A stretch of 38,804 nt of DNA from Microbacteriaceae bacterium (lineage in GTDB: Bacteria > Actinomycetota > Actinomycetes > Actinomycetales > Microbacteriaceae), in NCBI GenBank assembly GCA_022701925.1, contig JAKONM010000141.1, positions 1-38,804 on the forward strand, written 5' to 3'. The notes below the pieces were generated by a model. It ran no database searches. It was not told the origin of the DNA and saw only the letters and a program-made list of their open reading frames with translations. Below are positions 1-8,400 of the stretch, piece after piece. How positions within the stretch are numbered: position 1 is the first letter of the stretch; the number at the start of each line of letters is the position of its first letter. Position numbers and translations under genes: made by a program.

Positions 1-233
1 CGCTCGGCGCGCTGTTCGAGCGGGTCTTCGTCTCCGGCGAGCTGCTGCTGCTGAAGCCGGACCCGGCGATCTACCGCTACGCCGCGGAGGCCCTGGCGAC
101 GCCGCCGGAGGACCTGGTCTTCATCGACAACCGCGAGCCGAACGTGCGCGGTGCGGAGTCGATCGGCGTCACGGGCCACGTCTACACCGACCCCCAGCGC
201 CTGCGCCGCTTCCTGGAGGCCCTGGCCGCCTGA
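1..233 (+). CDS. HAD-superfamily hydrolase, C-terminal fragment
   Basis: The reading frame is open from the window edge to a TGA at 231-233, so only about the last 76 residues are present. The residues read LKPDPAIYRYAAEAL, then VFIDNREPNVRGAESIGV. These are HAD motif III (the Lys before PDP) and motif IV (the acidic FIDN followed by a Gly-rich helix start). They fit haloacid-dehalogenase-type phosphatases of the subgroup with the LKPDPxIY signature. The Asp nucleophile (motif I) lies upstream of the window, so the substrate cannot be guessed. The gene ends 60 nt before the next start on the same strand. The family call is secure; the function is not. Confidence 0.8.
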   Translation, partial: LGALFERVFVSGELLLLKPDPAIYRYAAEALATPPEDLVFIDNREPNVRGAESIGVTGHVYTDPQRLRRFLEALAA

Positions 234-293
234 TCCCTCTCCCTGCCCCGGCACGGCGGGACTACCGGGAGGGTCTCGGGACTTGCAGACACC

Positions 294-1355
294 GTGAGCC
301 TGCTCTTCTCCCCCATCCGCCTGCGCGGCACCGAGCTGCGGAACCGCCTGTGGATCGCGCCGATGTGCCAGTACTCGTGCGAGGCCGGGGACGGCGTGCC
401 CGGCGACTGGCACCTGGTGCACCTGTCCGCGCTCGCCCGCGGCGGCGCCGGCCTGGTGCTGACCGAGGCGGCGGCCGTGTCGCCGGAGGGCCGCATCAGC
501 CCGCAGGACGCCGGCGTCTGGGACGACGCGCAGGAGGCCGCCTGGACGCGCATCGTGCAGGTCGTCCACGACCTGGGCGGGACGATCGGCGTGCAGCTGG
601 CCCACGCCGGCCGCAAGGCGTCGACCCGGCGCCCGTGGGACCGGCCGCAGGGCTCGGTGCCGGCGTCGGAGGGCGGTTGGACCGCGGTCGCCCCCTCCGC
701 CGTGGCCTACCCGGGCTACGCCGAGCCGGAGGCGCTGACCGAGCAGGCCGTCGCGACCGTGGTCGAGGACTTCGCCGCCGCGACGGCCCGCTCCGTGCGC
801 GCCGGCTTCGACGTGCTGGAGGTGCACGCGGCCCACGGCTACCTGCTGCACCAGTTCCTGTCGCCGCTCAGCAACACCCGCGACGACGCCTGGGGCGGTC
901 CGCTCGAGCACCGCGCGCGGCTGCTGCTCGACGTCGTGCGGGCGGTGCGCGCCGAGGCGGGCGACCGGCCGGTGCTGGTGCGCCTGTCGGGCACCGACTG
1001 GACGGAGGGCGGCTGGACGATCGAGGACACCGCCGTCGTCTCGCGGTGGGCGCGGGAGGCGGGCGCCGACCTGATCGACGTCTCGTCCGGCGGCAACGTG
1101 CCGGCCCGCATCGCGACCGGCCCCGGCTACCAGGTGCCGCTGGCCGGGCGGGTGCGCGACGCGGGGCTGGTCGCCAGCGCCGTCGGCCTGATCACGGAGG
1201 CCGAGCAGGCCGAGCAGGTGCTCGCCGAGGGCCGCGCCGACGCGGTGATGATCGCCCGCGCCGCCCTGCGCGACCCGAACACGCCGCTGCACTGGCAGCA
1301 GCGCCTCGACGGCGCGGCGCCCTGGCCCGCGCAGTACGAGCGCGCCGCGGTGTGA
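294..1355 (+). CDS. NADH:flavin oxidoreductase of the old yellow enzyme family (YqjM-like)
   Basis: This is a 353-residue FMN-dependent ene-reductase of the thermophilic-like old yellow enzyme class. It reduces activated C=C bonds with NAD(P)H; the physiological substrate is unknown. MSLLFSPIRLRGTELRNRLWIAPMCQYSC at the N-terminus places the Cys of MCQYS where YqjM-type enzymes have their flavin-tuning Cys. HAGRKAS follows, then HAAHGYLLHQFLSPLSNTR, which holds the catalytic region and barrel strand. Residues near the C-terminus (ADAVMIARAALRDP) fit the phosphate-binding part of the TIM barrel. The GTG start is chosen because it gives the usual N-terminus of the family. A strong hairpin follows the stop. 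Confidence 0.93.
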   Translation: MSLLFSPIRLRGTELRNRLWIAPMCQYSCEAGDGVPGDWHLVHLSALARGGAGLVLTEAAAVSPEGRISPQDAGVWDDAQEAAWTRIVQVVHDLGGTIGVQLAHAGRKASTRRPWDRPQGSVPASEGGWTAVAPSAVAYPGYAEPEALTEQAVATVVEDFAAATARSVRAGFDVLEVHAAHGYLLHQFLSPLSNTRDDAWGGPLEHRARLLLDVVRAVRAEAGDRPVLVRLSGTDWTEGGWTIEDTAVVSRWAREAGADLIDVSSGGNVPARIATGPGYQVPLAGRVRDAGLVASAVGLITEAEQAEQVLAEGRADAVMIARAALRDPNTPLHWQQRLDGAAPWPAQYERAAV

Positions 1356-1362
1356 GGCGACC

Positions 1363-1392
1363 GGCGCCCCGCACCGACGGGTGCGGGGCGCC
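1363..1392. terminator. Bidirectional terminator hairpin
   Basis: A perfect 13-bp stem, GGCGCCCCGCACC (1363-1375) with GGTGCGGGGCGCC (1380-1392), closes a 4-nt loop. It lies between the converging oxidoreductase gene (stop at 1355) and the DUF21 gene (stop at 1399), so it can serve both. There is no T-run on either side, as is common in GC-rich actinobacteria. Confidence 0.8.
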
Positions 1393-1398
1393 GCCGGA

Positions 1399-2460
1399 TC
1401 AGCGGCGTCGCCCGGCGGGCACCGCCTCGCGGCGGGTCGCGTCCTGCACCTCGCCGACCAGCTCCTCGATGACGTCCTCGAGGAACAGGACGCCGCGGGT
1501 CGCGCCGTCCTCCTCCACGACGCGCGCCAGGTGCTGCCCGCCGCGCCGCATGGACGCCAGCGCGTCCTCCAGCTCGGCGTGGGCCAGCACGCTGGTCAGG
1601 CGGCGCACGAACTTGCCGGGCACCGGCACGTCGACCTCGTCGTCGTCCAGGTCGAGCACGTCCTTCAGGTGCAGGTAGCCGGTCGGCTCGCCCTCGTCGT
1701 CCACGATCACGTAGCGGGAGAAGCCGTTCTGGGCGACGGCGCGCTCGAGGTCGGCGGGCGTGGCGCCGACCGGCAGACCCACCAGCTCGGCCAGCGGCAC
1801 GCTGACGTCCGCGACCCGCTTCTCCGTGAACTCGAAGGCCGCCGTCAGCGTCGGGGAGGCGTCGTCGAGCGTGCCCTCCCGCCGGGAGGTGGCGACGATC
1901 GTCTCGACCTCGTCGATGGTGAAGGCGCTGGTCGCCTCGTCCTTCGGCTCCACCCCGACCAGCCGGACGAGGGCGTTGGTCACGCCGTTCAGGGCGAAGA
2001 TGAGCGGCCGGAAGACCCGCTCCACGAATACCAGGGGCTGCGCCAGCAGCAGCACCGCCCGGTCCGGCACGGAGAACGCCAGGTTCTTCGGCACCATCTC
2101 GCCGAACACCACGTGCAGGAAGGTGACGATCAGCAGCGCCAGCACGAAGCCGATGACGCCGACCACCTCCTCGCCCAGGCCGACCGCCTCCAGCGGGACC
2201 TCGAGCAGGTGGTGGATGGCGGGTTCGGACACCTGCAGGATCAGCAGCGAGGCGACCGTGATGCCCAGCTGGGTCGTCGACAGCATCAGCGTCGCGTGCT
2301 CCATGGCGCCGAGCGCCACGCGCGCGGAGCGCTTGCCCTGCTCCGCCAGCGGCTCGATCTGCGAGCGCTTCGCGGAGATGACGGCGAACTCGCTCGCCAC
2401 GAAGAAGGCGTTGACCGCCAGCAGCACGACCAGCCACGCCAGCCCGGCCCAGTCGCTCAT
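1399..2460 (-). CDS. DUF21/CBS membrane protein, CNNM/CorC-like family (short form)
   Basis: This 353-residue integral membrane protein carries an N-terminal DUF21 (CNNM transmembrane) domain, about residues 1-190, with VNAFFVASEFAVISAKRSQI, then HVVFGEMVPKNLAFS. A CBS pair (about 215-335) ends with GVLFLEDVIEELVGEVQD. The family is annotated as hemolysin or magnesium/cobalt efflux; bacterial CNNM/CorC proteins act in Mg2+ homeostasis, so a role in divalent-cation transport is inferred. It stops soon after the CBS pair and lacks the C-terminal CorC_HlyC domain that its upstream neighbour has. The ATG is chosen because it overlaps the upstream stop as ATGA (2457-2460) and gives the family's N-terminus; the longer open frame upstream is low-complexity Arg/Gly. 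Confidence 0.9.
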   Translation of the reverse strand: MSDWAGLAWLVVLLAVNAFFVASEFAVISAKRSQIEPLAEQGKRSARVALGAMEHATLMLSTTQLGITVASLLILQVSEPAIHHLLEVPLEAVGLGEEVVGVIGFVLALLIVTFLHVVFGEMVPKNLAFSVPDRAVLLLAQPLVFVERVFRPLIFALNGVTNALVRLVGVEPKDEATSAFTIDEVETIVATSRREGTLDDASPTLTAAFEFTEKRVADVSVPLAELVGLPVGATPADLERAVAQNGFSRYVIVDDEGEPTGYLHLKDVLDLDDDEVDVPVPGKFVRRLTSVLAHAELEDALASMRRGGQHLARVVEEDGATRGVLFLEDVIEELVGEVQDATRREAVPAGRRR

Positions 2461-3800
2461 ACCTCGGCCGCCAGGCTCTCGCGGTTGTTCGCGGGCGCGT
2501 CGGGGTCGGCGCGGAAGCGCAGGCGGTCGATGCGGCGGCCCTCCATCCGCAGGACCTCCAAGGTGCCCTGCTCGACGGCCACGGTGTCGCCGACGCGGGG
2601 CAGGCGGCCGAGCTCGCCCACGACGTAGCCGGCCACGGTCTCCCACAGGCCCGACTCGGGCACGCGGACCCCGGCCTCCTCGCGGATCTCGTCGGGCCGC
2701 AGGATGCCGGGGAAGGTCAGGGAGTCGCGGGCCCGCACCACGCCGGCGCGGGTGCGGTCGTGCTCGTCGACCAGGTCGCCGACCAGCTCCTCCACCAGGT
2801 CCTCCAGGGTCGCGACGCCGGCGGTGCCGCCGTACTCGTCGATGACCACGGCCATCTGGTAGCCGCGGCCGCGCAGCTCGCCGAGCAGCGCGTCCAGCGT
2901 CATCGTCTCCGGCACGCGCAGCGCCTCCTGCTCGATCGCCCCGACGGGCACGTCGGCGCGGCGGTCGCGCGGCACGCCCATCGCCTGCTTCACGTGCACC
3001 AGCCCGACGACGTCGTCGACGCCCTCGTCGCCGGTCACGGGGAAGCGCGAGAAGCCGGTGCGCCGTGCCAGGTCCAGCACGTCGGCCGCCGACGCGCTGC
3101 GCGCCACGGTGCTCAGCCGGGGCCGCGGCGTCATAACGTCCGCCGCCGTGTGCCCGGAGAAGTTCAGCGTGCGGGTCAGCAGCGTGGCGGTGTCGCTGTC
3201 GAGCGCGCCCTCCAGCGCGCTGCGGCGCACCAGGGAGGACAGCTCCTGCGCCGTGCGGGCGCCGGACAGCTCCTCCTTGGGCTCGATGCCGAGCGCGCGC
3301 AGCACCCGGTTCGCGCTGCCGTTCAGCAGGCGGACCGCGGGCTTGAAGACCGCGGTGAACCCGCTCTGGAACGGCATCACCAGCTTCGCGATCTTCACGG
3401 GCAGGGCGAGGGCGAGGTTCTTCGGCAGCAGCTCGCCCAGGATCATCGAGATCACGGTCGCGATGAAGAGGCCGAGCACCGCGGCGACCGGGCTGACGAC
3501 GGCCTCCGGCACGCCGAGCGCCCCCAGCGGCACGCCGAGGAAGGCGCTGAGCGCCGGCTCGAAGGTGTAGCCGGCCAGCAGCGTGGTCAGCGTGATGCCC
3601 AGCTGGGCGCTCGACAGGTGCGTCGAGGTGATCTTGAGCGCGGCGATGGTGCCGGCGAGCCCCTTCTCACCGCCGCGCTCGCGCGACTCGAGGTCGGACC
3701 GGTCGATGTTGACCAGGGCGAACTCGGCGGCCACGAACAAGCCGGTGCCGAAGGTCAGCAGCAGGCCGACGCCGAACAGCAGCAGGTCGGTCCAGAGCAT
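2457..3800 (-). CDS. DUF21/CBS/CorC-domain membrane protein, CNNM/CorC-like family (long form)
   Basis: This 447-residue protein has the full family architecture. The DUF21 transmembrane domain covers about residues 1-200 (GLFVAAEFALVNIDRSDLE, ILGELLPKNLALA). The CBS pair covers about 215-345 (VMTPRPRLSTVARSASAADV, VVIDEYGGTAGVATLEDLVEELVGDLVDEHD). The C-terminal CorC_HlyC domain (about 355-435) contains DEIREEAGVRVPESGLWETVAGYV. A role in Mg2+/Co2+ handling is known for characterised relatives; here it is an inference. Tandem long and short paralogues are commonly paired in actinobacteria and may form hetero-oligomers. A GGAG element precedes the ATG by 9 nt. Translation may also be coupled to an 18-codon upstream ORF. 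Confidence 0.92.
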   Translation of the reverse strand: MLWTDLLLFGVGLLLTFGTGLFVAAEFALVNIDRSDLESRERGGEKGLAGTIAALKITSTHLSSAQLGITLTTLLAGYTFEPALSAFLGVPLGALGVPEAVVSPVAAVLGLFIATVISMILGELLPKNLALALPVKIAKLVMPFQSGFTAVFKPAVRLLNGSANRVLRALGIEPKEELSGARTAQELSSLVRRSALEGALDSDTATLLTRTLNFSGHTAADVMTPRPRLSTVARSASAADVLDLARRTGFSRFPVTGDEGVDDVVGLVHVKQAMGVPRDRRADVPVGAIEQEALRVPETMTLDALLGELRGRGYQMAVVIDEYGGTAGVATLEDLVEELVGDLVDEHDRTRAGVVRARDSLTFPGILRPDEIREEAGVRVPESGLWETVAGYVVGELGRLPRVGDTVAVEQGTLEVLRMEGRRIDRLRFRADPDAPANNRESLAAEV

Positions 3801-3856
3801 CAGCGGGCTCCGGAGCAGCGGGGTGAGGGCGCGGGTGAGGGCGAACTGTCGTCCAT
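3800..3856 (-). CDS. Candidate 18-codon upstream ORF (leader peptide)
   Basis: An ATG at 3856 opens a frame encoding MDDSSPSPAPSPRCSGAR. Its TGA shares one base with the ATG of the DUF21/CBS gene (TGATG at 3802-3798). It lies entirely in the presumed 5' UTR, downstream of a TAGCCT element. The Ser-Pro repeats could slow ribosomes, and the stop/start overlap would allow reinitiation. Whether it is translated cannot be told from sequence alone. Confidence 0.35.
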   Translation of the reverse strand: MDDSSPSPAPSPRCSGAR

Positions 3857-3866
3857 CAGACCGCAG

Positions 3867-3872
3867 AGGCTA
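3867..3872 (-). promoter_or_regulatory. Candidate -10 element for the DUF21/CBS operon
   Basis: TAGCCT reads on the minus strand 10 nt before the upstream ORF's ATG and 66 nt before the DUF21 ATG. No convincing -35 is visible. Confidence 0.4.
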
Positions 3873-3965
3873 CCGGTCGCGCCCGCGCGGCGGGGCGTGC
3901 GTCCGCGCTCGGCGAACCGCGCTGCACGCGCCGTCGCGCCGCCCGCCCCGAGGCCGGGCGCGGGG

Positions 3966-5402
3966 TCACCACCCGACCGGCAGCGGTTTGCCCTCCTCGT
4001 AGCCCGCGGCGGACTGCACGCCGACGACCGCGCGCTCGCGGAACGACGGCAGGTCGGCGGCGCCCGCGTAGGTGAAGGACGAGCGCACGCCCGTCGTGAT
4101 GGTGTCGAGCAGGTCCTCGACGCCCGGGCGCAGCGGGTCGATCAGGATGCGGGAGGAGGAGATCCCCTCCGCGAACAGGCGCTTGCGCGCCAGGTCCCAC
4201 GGGTCCTGGTCGCCGAAGCGGGCGCTGACCGCCTTGGTCGAGGCCATGCCCCAGCTCTGCTTGAACAGCGATCCGTCGTCGGCGCGCTCGAGCACGCCGG
4301 GCGCCTCGATCGTGCCCGCGAACCAGGATCCGATCATCACGGAGGAGGCGCCCGCGGCCAGGGCCAGCGCCACGTCGCGCGGGTACCGCACGCCACCGTC
4401 CGCCCACACGTGGGCGCCCAGGGCGTGCGCGGCCTCGGCGGTCTCGAGCACCGCGGAGAACTGGGGTCGCCCGACCGCGGTCATCATCCGGGTCGTGCAC
4501 ATCGCGCCGGGGCCGACGCCGACCTTGACGATCGTGGCGCCCGCGCCGACCAGGTCGCGGGTCGCCTGCGCGGTCACCACGTTGCCGGCGACGATCGGCA
4601 GGCCGAGGTCCAGGGCGGCCACCGTTTCGAGCGCCTGCAGCATCTGCTCCTGGTGGCCGTGCGCGGTGTCGAGCACCAGCACGTCGACGCCGAGGTCCGC
4701 CAGCCGGCGCGCCCGGCCCGCCGCGTCGCCGTTGACGCCGAGTGCCGCGGCGACCCGCAGGCGTCCCCGGGCGTCCAGCGCCGGCGCGTAGACCGCCTGG
4801 CGCACCGCGCTGCGGGGGCTGGTCGTGCCGGCGAGCACGCCGTCCTCCAGCACGACCGCGAACTGCCGACCGCTCGTCGCGAGCGCCGTGAACACCTCGT
4901 GCGGCCCGCCCGTCGCCGCGTCGAGCAGCACGTCGCCGCCCGACGCGAGGTCGCCGAGCCGCTGCCCGGGAGCGGCCGCGTCGATCGCCGCGGCGTCCAC
5001 CGCGCCGACGACCGCGCCGTCCGCGTCGACCAGCACGACGCCGCGATCGGGCCCGCCGGTGATCGTCAGCCGGGCGTCGAGCACCGCGTCGTCCGGGCTG
5101 AAGCGGAAGGCGCTGTCCCACCGCGGGGACTGCGCCTTCACCCAGGCGACCGCCTCGGCGAGCGCCGCCGGGTCCAGGTCCTGCGGCAGCACGCCCAGGC
5201 CGCCCCGGCGCGCCAGCGTCGCGGCCAGCCGGGGGCCGGTGACGGAGTTCATGTTCGCCGACACGACGGGCAGGGTCGCGCCCGTGCCGTCGTCGGGCTC
5301 CAGCGACACGGCCAGCCGGGACGGCACGTCCGACCGCCCCGGCACCAGGAAGACGTCGGAGTAGGTCAGGTCGTGCGCGGCCGGTGCCCCGAGGAATCGC
5401 AT
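3966..5402 (-). CDS. guaB1: GuaB1-family IMP dehydrogenase-related protein (probable GMP reductase)
   Basis: This 478-residue protein of the IMPDH/GMPR TIM-barrel superfamily has an inserted CBS region at about residues 95-205. Visible marks are LTYSDVFLVPGRS, SANMNSVTGPRLA and LDTAHGHQEQMLQAL. The active-site loop GVGPGAMCTTRMM carries the catalytic Cys, followed by WADGGVRYPRDVALALAAGAS. The GuaB1 branch is distinct from authentic IMPDH (GuaB2), and mycobacterial GuaB1 has been characterised as a GMP reductase, so purine salvage from GMP to IMP is the likely role. The gene diverges from kgd across 84 bp. The ATG at 5402 sits 7 nt from a TACCGT element and is preferred to a GTG six codons upstream. 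Confidence 0.88.
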   Translation of the reverse strand: MRFLGAPAAHDLTYSDVFLVPGRSDVPSRLAVSLEPDDGTGATLPVVSANMNSVTGPRLAATLARRGGLGVLPQDLDPAALAEAVAWVKAQSPRWDSAFRFSPDDAVLDARLTITGGPDRGVVLVDADGAVVGAVDAAAIDAAAPGQRLGDLASGGDVLLDAATGGPHEVFTALATSGRQFAVVLEDGVLAGTTSPRSAVRQAVYAPALDARGRLRVAAALGVNGDAAGRARRLADLGVDVLVLDTAHGHQEQMLQALETVAALDLGLPIVAGNVVTAQATRDLVGAGATIVKVGVGPGAMCTTRMMTAVGRPQFSAVLETAEAAHALGAHVWADGGVRYPRDVALALAAGASSVMIGSWFAGTIEAPGVLERADDGSLFKQSWGMASTKAVSARFGDQDPWDLARKRLFAEGISSSRILIDPLRPGVEDLLDTITTGVRSSFTYAGAADLPSFRERAVVGVQSAAGYEEGKPLPVGW

Positions 5403-5409
5403 GTCCGAA

Positions 5410-5415
5410 ACGGTA
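5410..5415 (-). promoter_or_regulatory. -10 element of guaB1 (leaderless)
   Basis: TACCGT on the minus strand ends 7 nt before the guaB1 ATG, the spacing expected if transcription starts at the A of ATG. Confidence 0.55.
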
Positions 5416-5447
5416 TCCACACCGCTCCCGCCCGGGGCGGCCGGGCG

Positions 5448-5453
5448 TAGCCT
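5448..5453 (+). promoter_or_regulatory. Candidate -10 element of kgd
   Basis: TAGCCT ends 33 nt before the kgd GTG. A start about 7 nt downstream would give a leader of roughly 26 nt, so kgd would not be leaderless, unlike many genes here. Confidence 0.45.
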
Positions 5454-5486
5454 GGGGAACCGATCGCGGAGTCGGGCGGAACAAGG

Positions 5487-8400
5487 GTGGCGGATCAACA
5501 GGTGTCGAACCAGCTGACGGGGACCGAGGAGGGCGCGGGGCAGGAGTTCGGCGCGAACGAGTGGCTCGTGGACGAGCTCTACGAGCGCTTCACGGCGGAC
5601 CGGGACTCGGTCGACCGGTCGTGGTGGCCGGTGCTCGAGGCCTACCGGCCGGTGGACCCCGACGCGGTGCTGCACCCGCACGACGCGCCCGCCGAGGGCG
5701 CCGACGGCCCGATGTCGGAGGCCCCGGCCGAGCAGCCGGCCGCCGCCACGACGCCGTCGACCGCCGACGTCGGCCCCGGGGCCTCGAACAGCGACGCGGT
5801 GCCCCTGGCGCCCGCCGGCTCGCTGCCCCGCGACGAGCCGGTCGGCCGCGCGACGCCGCAGGCCGCGGCCGCCGCCCGCACGCCGGAGCCCGCCCCGACG
5901 GCGAACACGAGCTCGACCCCGGCGCCGGACGCGATCGGCGACGCGGAGACCAGCACCCCGCCGGTGCAGCGCAGGCCCTCGCAGGCCACGCAGAAGCAGC
6001 CGGGCGCCAGCCGCCCGATCCCGGCGGACGCGCCCACCCACGGCACACGGCAGGGGGTCGCGAACGACGACGTCGTGGTCCCGCTGCGCGGCATGGCCAA
6101 GTCGCTGGCCGTCAACATGGACGCGTCGCTGGCGATCCCGACCGCGACCAGCGTGCGCACGATCCCGGCGAAGCTGATGATCGACAACCGCATCGTCATC
6201 AACAACCACCTGCGCCGCGCCCGCGGCGGCAAGGTCAGCTTCACGCACATCATCGGCTGGGCGCTGGTCAAGGCGCTGACGCGCTTCCCCGGCCAGAACG
6301 TGCACTACGCCGAGGTCGACGGCAAGCCGTCGGTCGTGCAGCCCGGCCACATCAACCTGGGCCTCGCGATCGACATGCCGAAGCCGGACGGCTCGCGCGC
6401 CCTGCTGGTGCCCTCGATCAAGCGCGCCGAGACGATGCACTTCGCCGAGTTCGTCGCGGCGTACGACGACCTGGTCAAGAAGGCCCGCGGCAACAAGCTG
6501 ACGCCGGAGGACTTCGGCGGCACGACCCTGTCGCTGACGAACCCGGGCGGCATCGGCACCGTGCACTCCGTGCCGCGCCTGATGAACGGCCAGGGCTGCA
6601 TCATCGGCGCCGGTGCGCTGGAGTACCCCGCGCAGTTCCAGGGCGCCGCCGAGAAGACCCTGATCGACCTGGGCATCGGCAAGACCATCACCCTGACCTC
6701 GACCTACGACCACCGCGTCATCCAGGGCGCGGGCTCGGGCGAGTTCCTGAAGATCGTGCACGGCCTGCTGATCGGCGAGGAGCAGTTCTACGAGGAGCTG
6801 TTCGCCGCGCTGCGGGTGCCGTCCGACCCCATCCACTGGGCGCAGGACCTGAACCTGGACCTCGCGGACCACGTCTCGAAGACGGCCCGGGTGCAGGAGC
6901 TCATCAACGCCTACCGCGTGCGCGGCCACCTGCTGGCCGACGTGGACCCGCTGGTCTACGCGCAGCGCTCGCACCCCGACCTCGACATCCGCAACCACGG
7001 CCTCACGTTCTGGGACCTGGACCGCGAGTTCGTCGTCGGCGGCTTCGGCGGCAAGCGCGCCATGAAGCTGCGCGAGGTGCTGGGCCAGCTGCGCGACTCC
7101 TACTGCCGCACGGTGGGCCTCGAGTACATGCACATCCAGGACCCGGAGCAGCGCCGCTGGTTCCAGTCGGCGGTGGAGCGCGCCTACGCGAAGCCCACGC
7201 ACTCCGAGCAGATGCGCATCCTGGGCAAGCTGAACCAGGCGGAGGCGTTCGAGACCTTCCTGCAGACCAAGTACGTCGGCCAGAAGCGGTTCAGCCTGGA
7301 GGGCTCGGAGAGCCTGATCTCGCTGCTCGACACCGTGCTGCAGCGCGCCACGGACGAGGACGCGCTGGACGAGGCGGCGATCGGCATGGCCCACCGCGGC
7401 CGGCTGAACGTGCTGACGAACATCTGCGGCAAGACGTACGGCCAGATCTTCCGCGAGTTCGAGGGCACGCCCGACCCCCGGTCGCAGCAGGGCTCGGGCG
7501 ACGTGAAGTACCACCTGGGCACCGAGGGCGAGTACGTCTCCGCCACCGGCACCACGCTGCCGGTCACCCTGGCCGCCAACCCCTCGCACCTCGAGACCGT
7601 CGACGGCGTGCTCGAAGGCATCGTGCGGGCGAAGCAGGACCGCGACCCCGTCGCGACCTTCCGGGTGCTGCCGATCCTGATCCACGGAGACGCCGCGGTG
7701 GCCGGCCAGGGCGTCGTGGTCGAGACCATGCAGATGTCGCAGCTGCGGGGCTACCGGACTGGCGGCACCATCCACGTGGTCGTGAACAACCAGATCGGGT
7801 TCACGACCCCGCCGGACGACTCCCGCTCGTCGATCTACGCGACCGACGTCGCGAAGACGATCCAGGCGCCGGTGCTGCACGTGAACGGCGACGACCCCGA
7901 GGCCGTGGCCCGCGTCGCCGAGCTGGCGTTCGCCTACCGGCAGCGGTTCCACCGCGACGTCGTGGTCGACCTGGTCACCTACCGCCGCCGCGGGCACAAC
8001 GAGGGCGACGAGCCCTCGATGACGCAGCCGGTGATGTACCAGCTGATCGAGGCGAAGCGCAGCGTCCGCAAGCTGTACACCGAGGCCCTCGTCGGCCGCG
8101 GCGACATCACGCAGGAGCTGTACGACGACGCCCACCGCGACTTCCAGACGCGGCTCGAGCAGGCCTTCGCGGAGACGCACGACGCGCAGGAGCAGAGCGG
8201 TCCGGCCGTGGCGCCCGAGCCCGACGCCGACGCCGACTCGGTCGCCGACCTGTCGATGCCGTCGTCGCAGCAGGGCGACGGCGGGCAGCGGGTCGACACG
8301 CCGCAGCAGGTCTCGCCGGAGGTGCTGCAGCACATCGGCGACGTCTTCGCCGACGTGCCCGAGGGCTTCACCGTGCACCCCAAGCTGCAGGCCGTCATCA

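Noticed and set aside
2760..5450. An 896-codon plus-strand open frame across the DUF21 and guaB1 genes
   Set aside because: It lies opposite genes with clear domains and has the His/Arg/Gln-rich composition of an antisense shadow.
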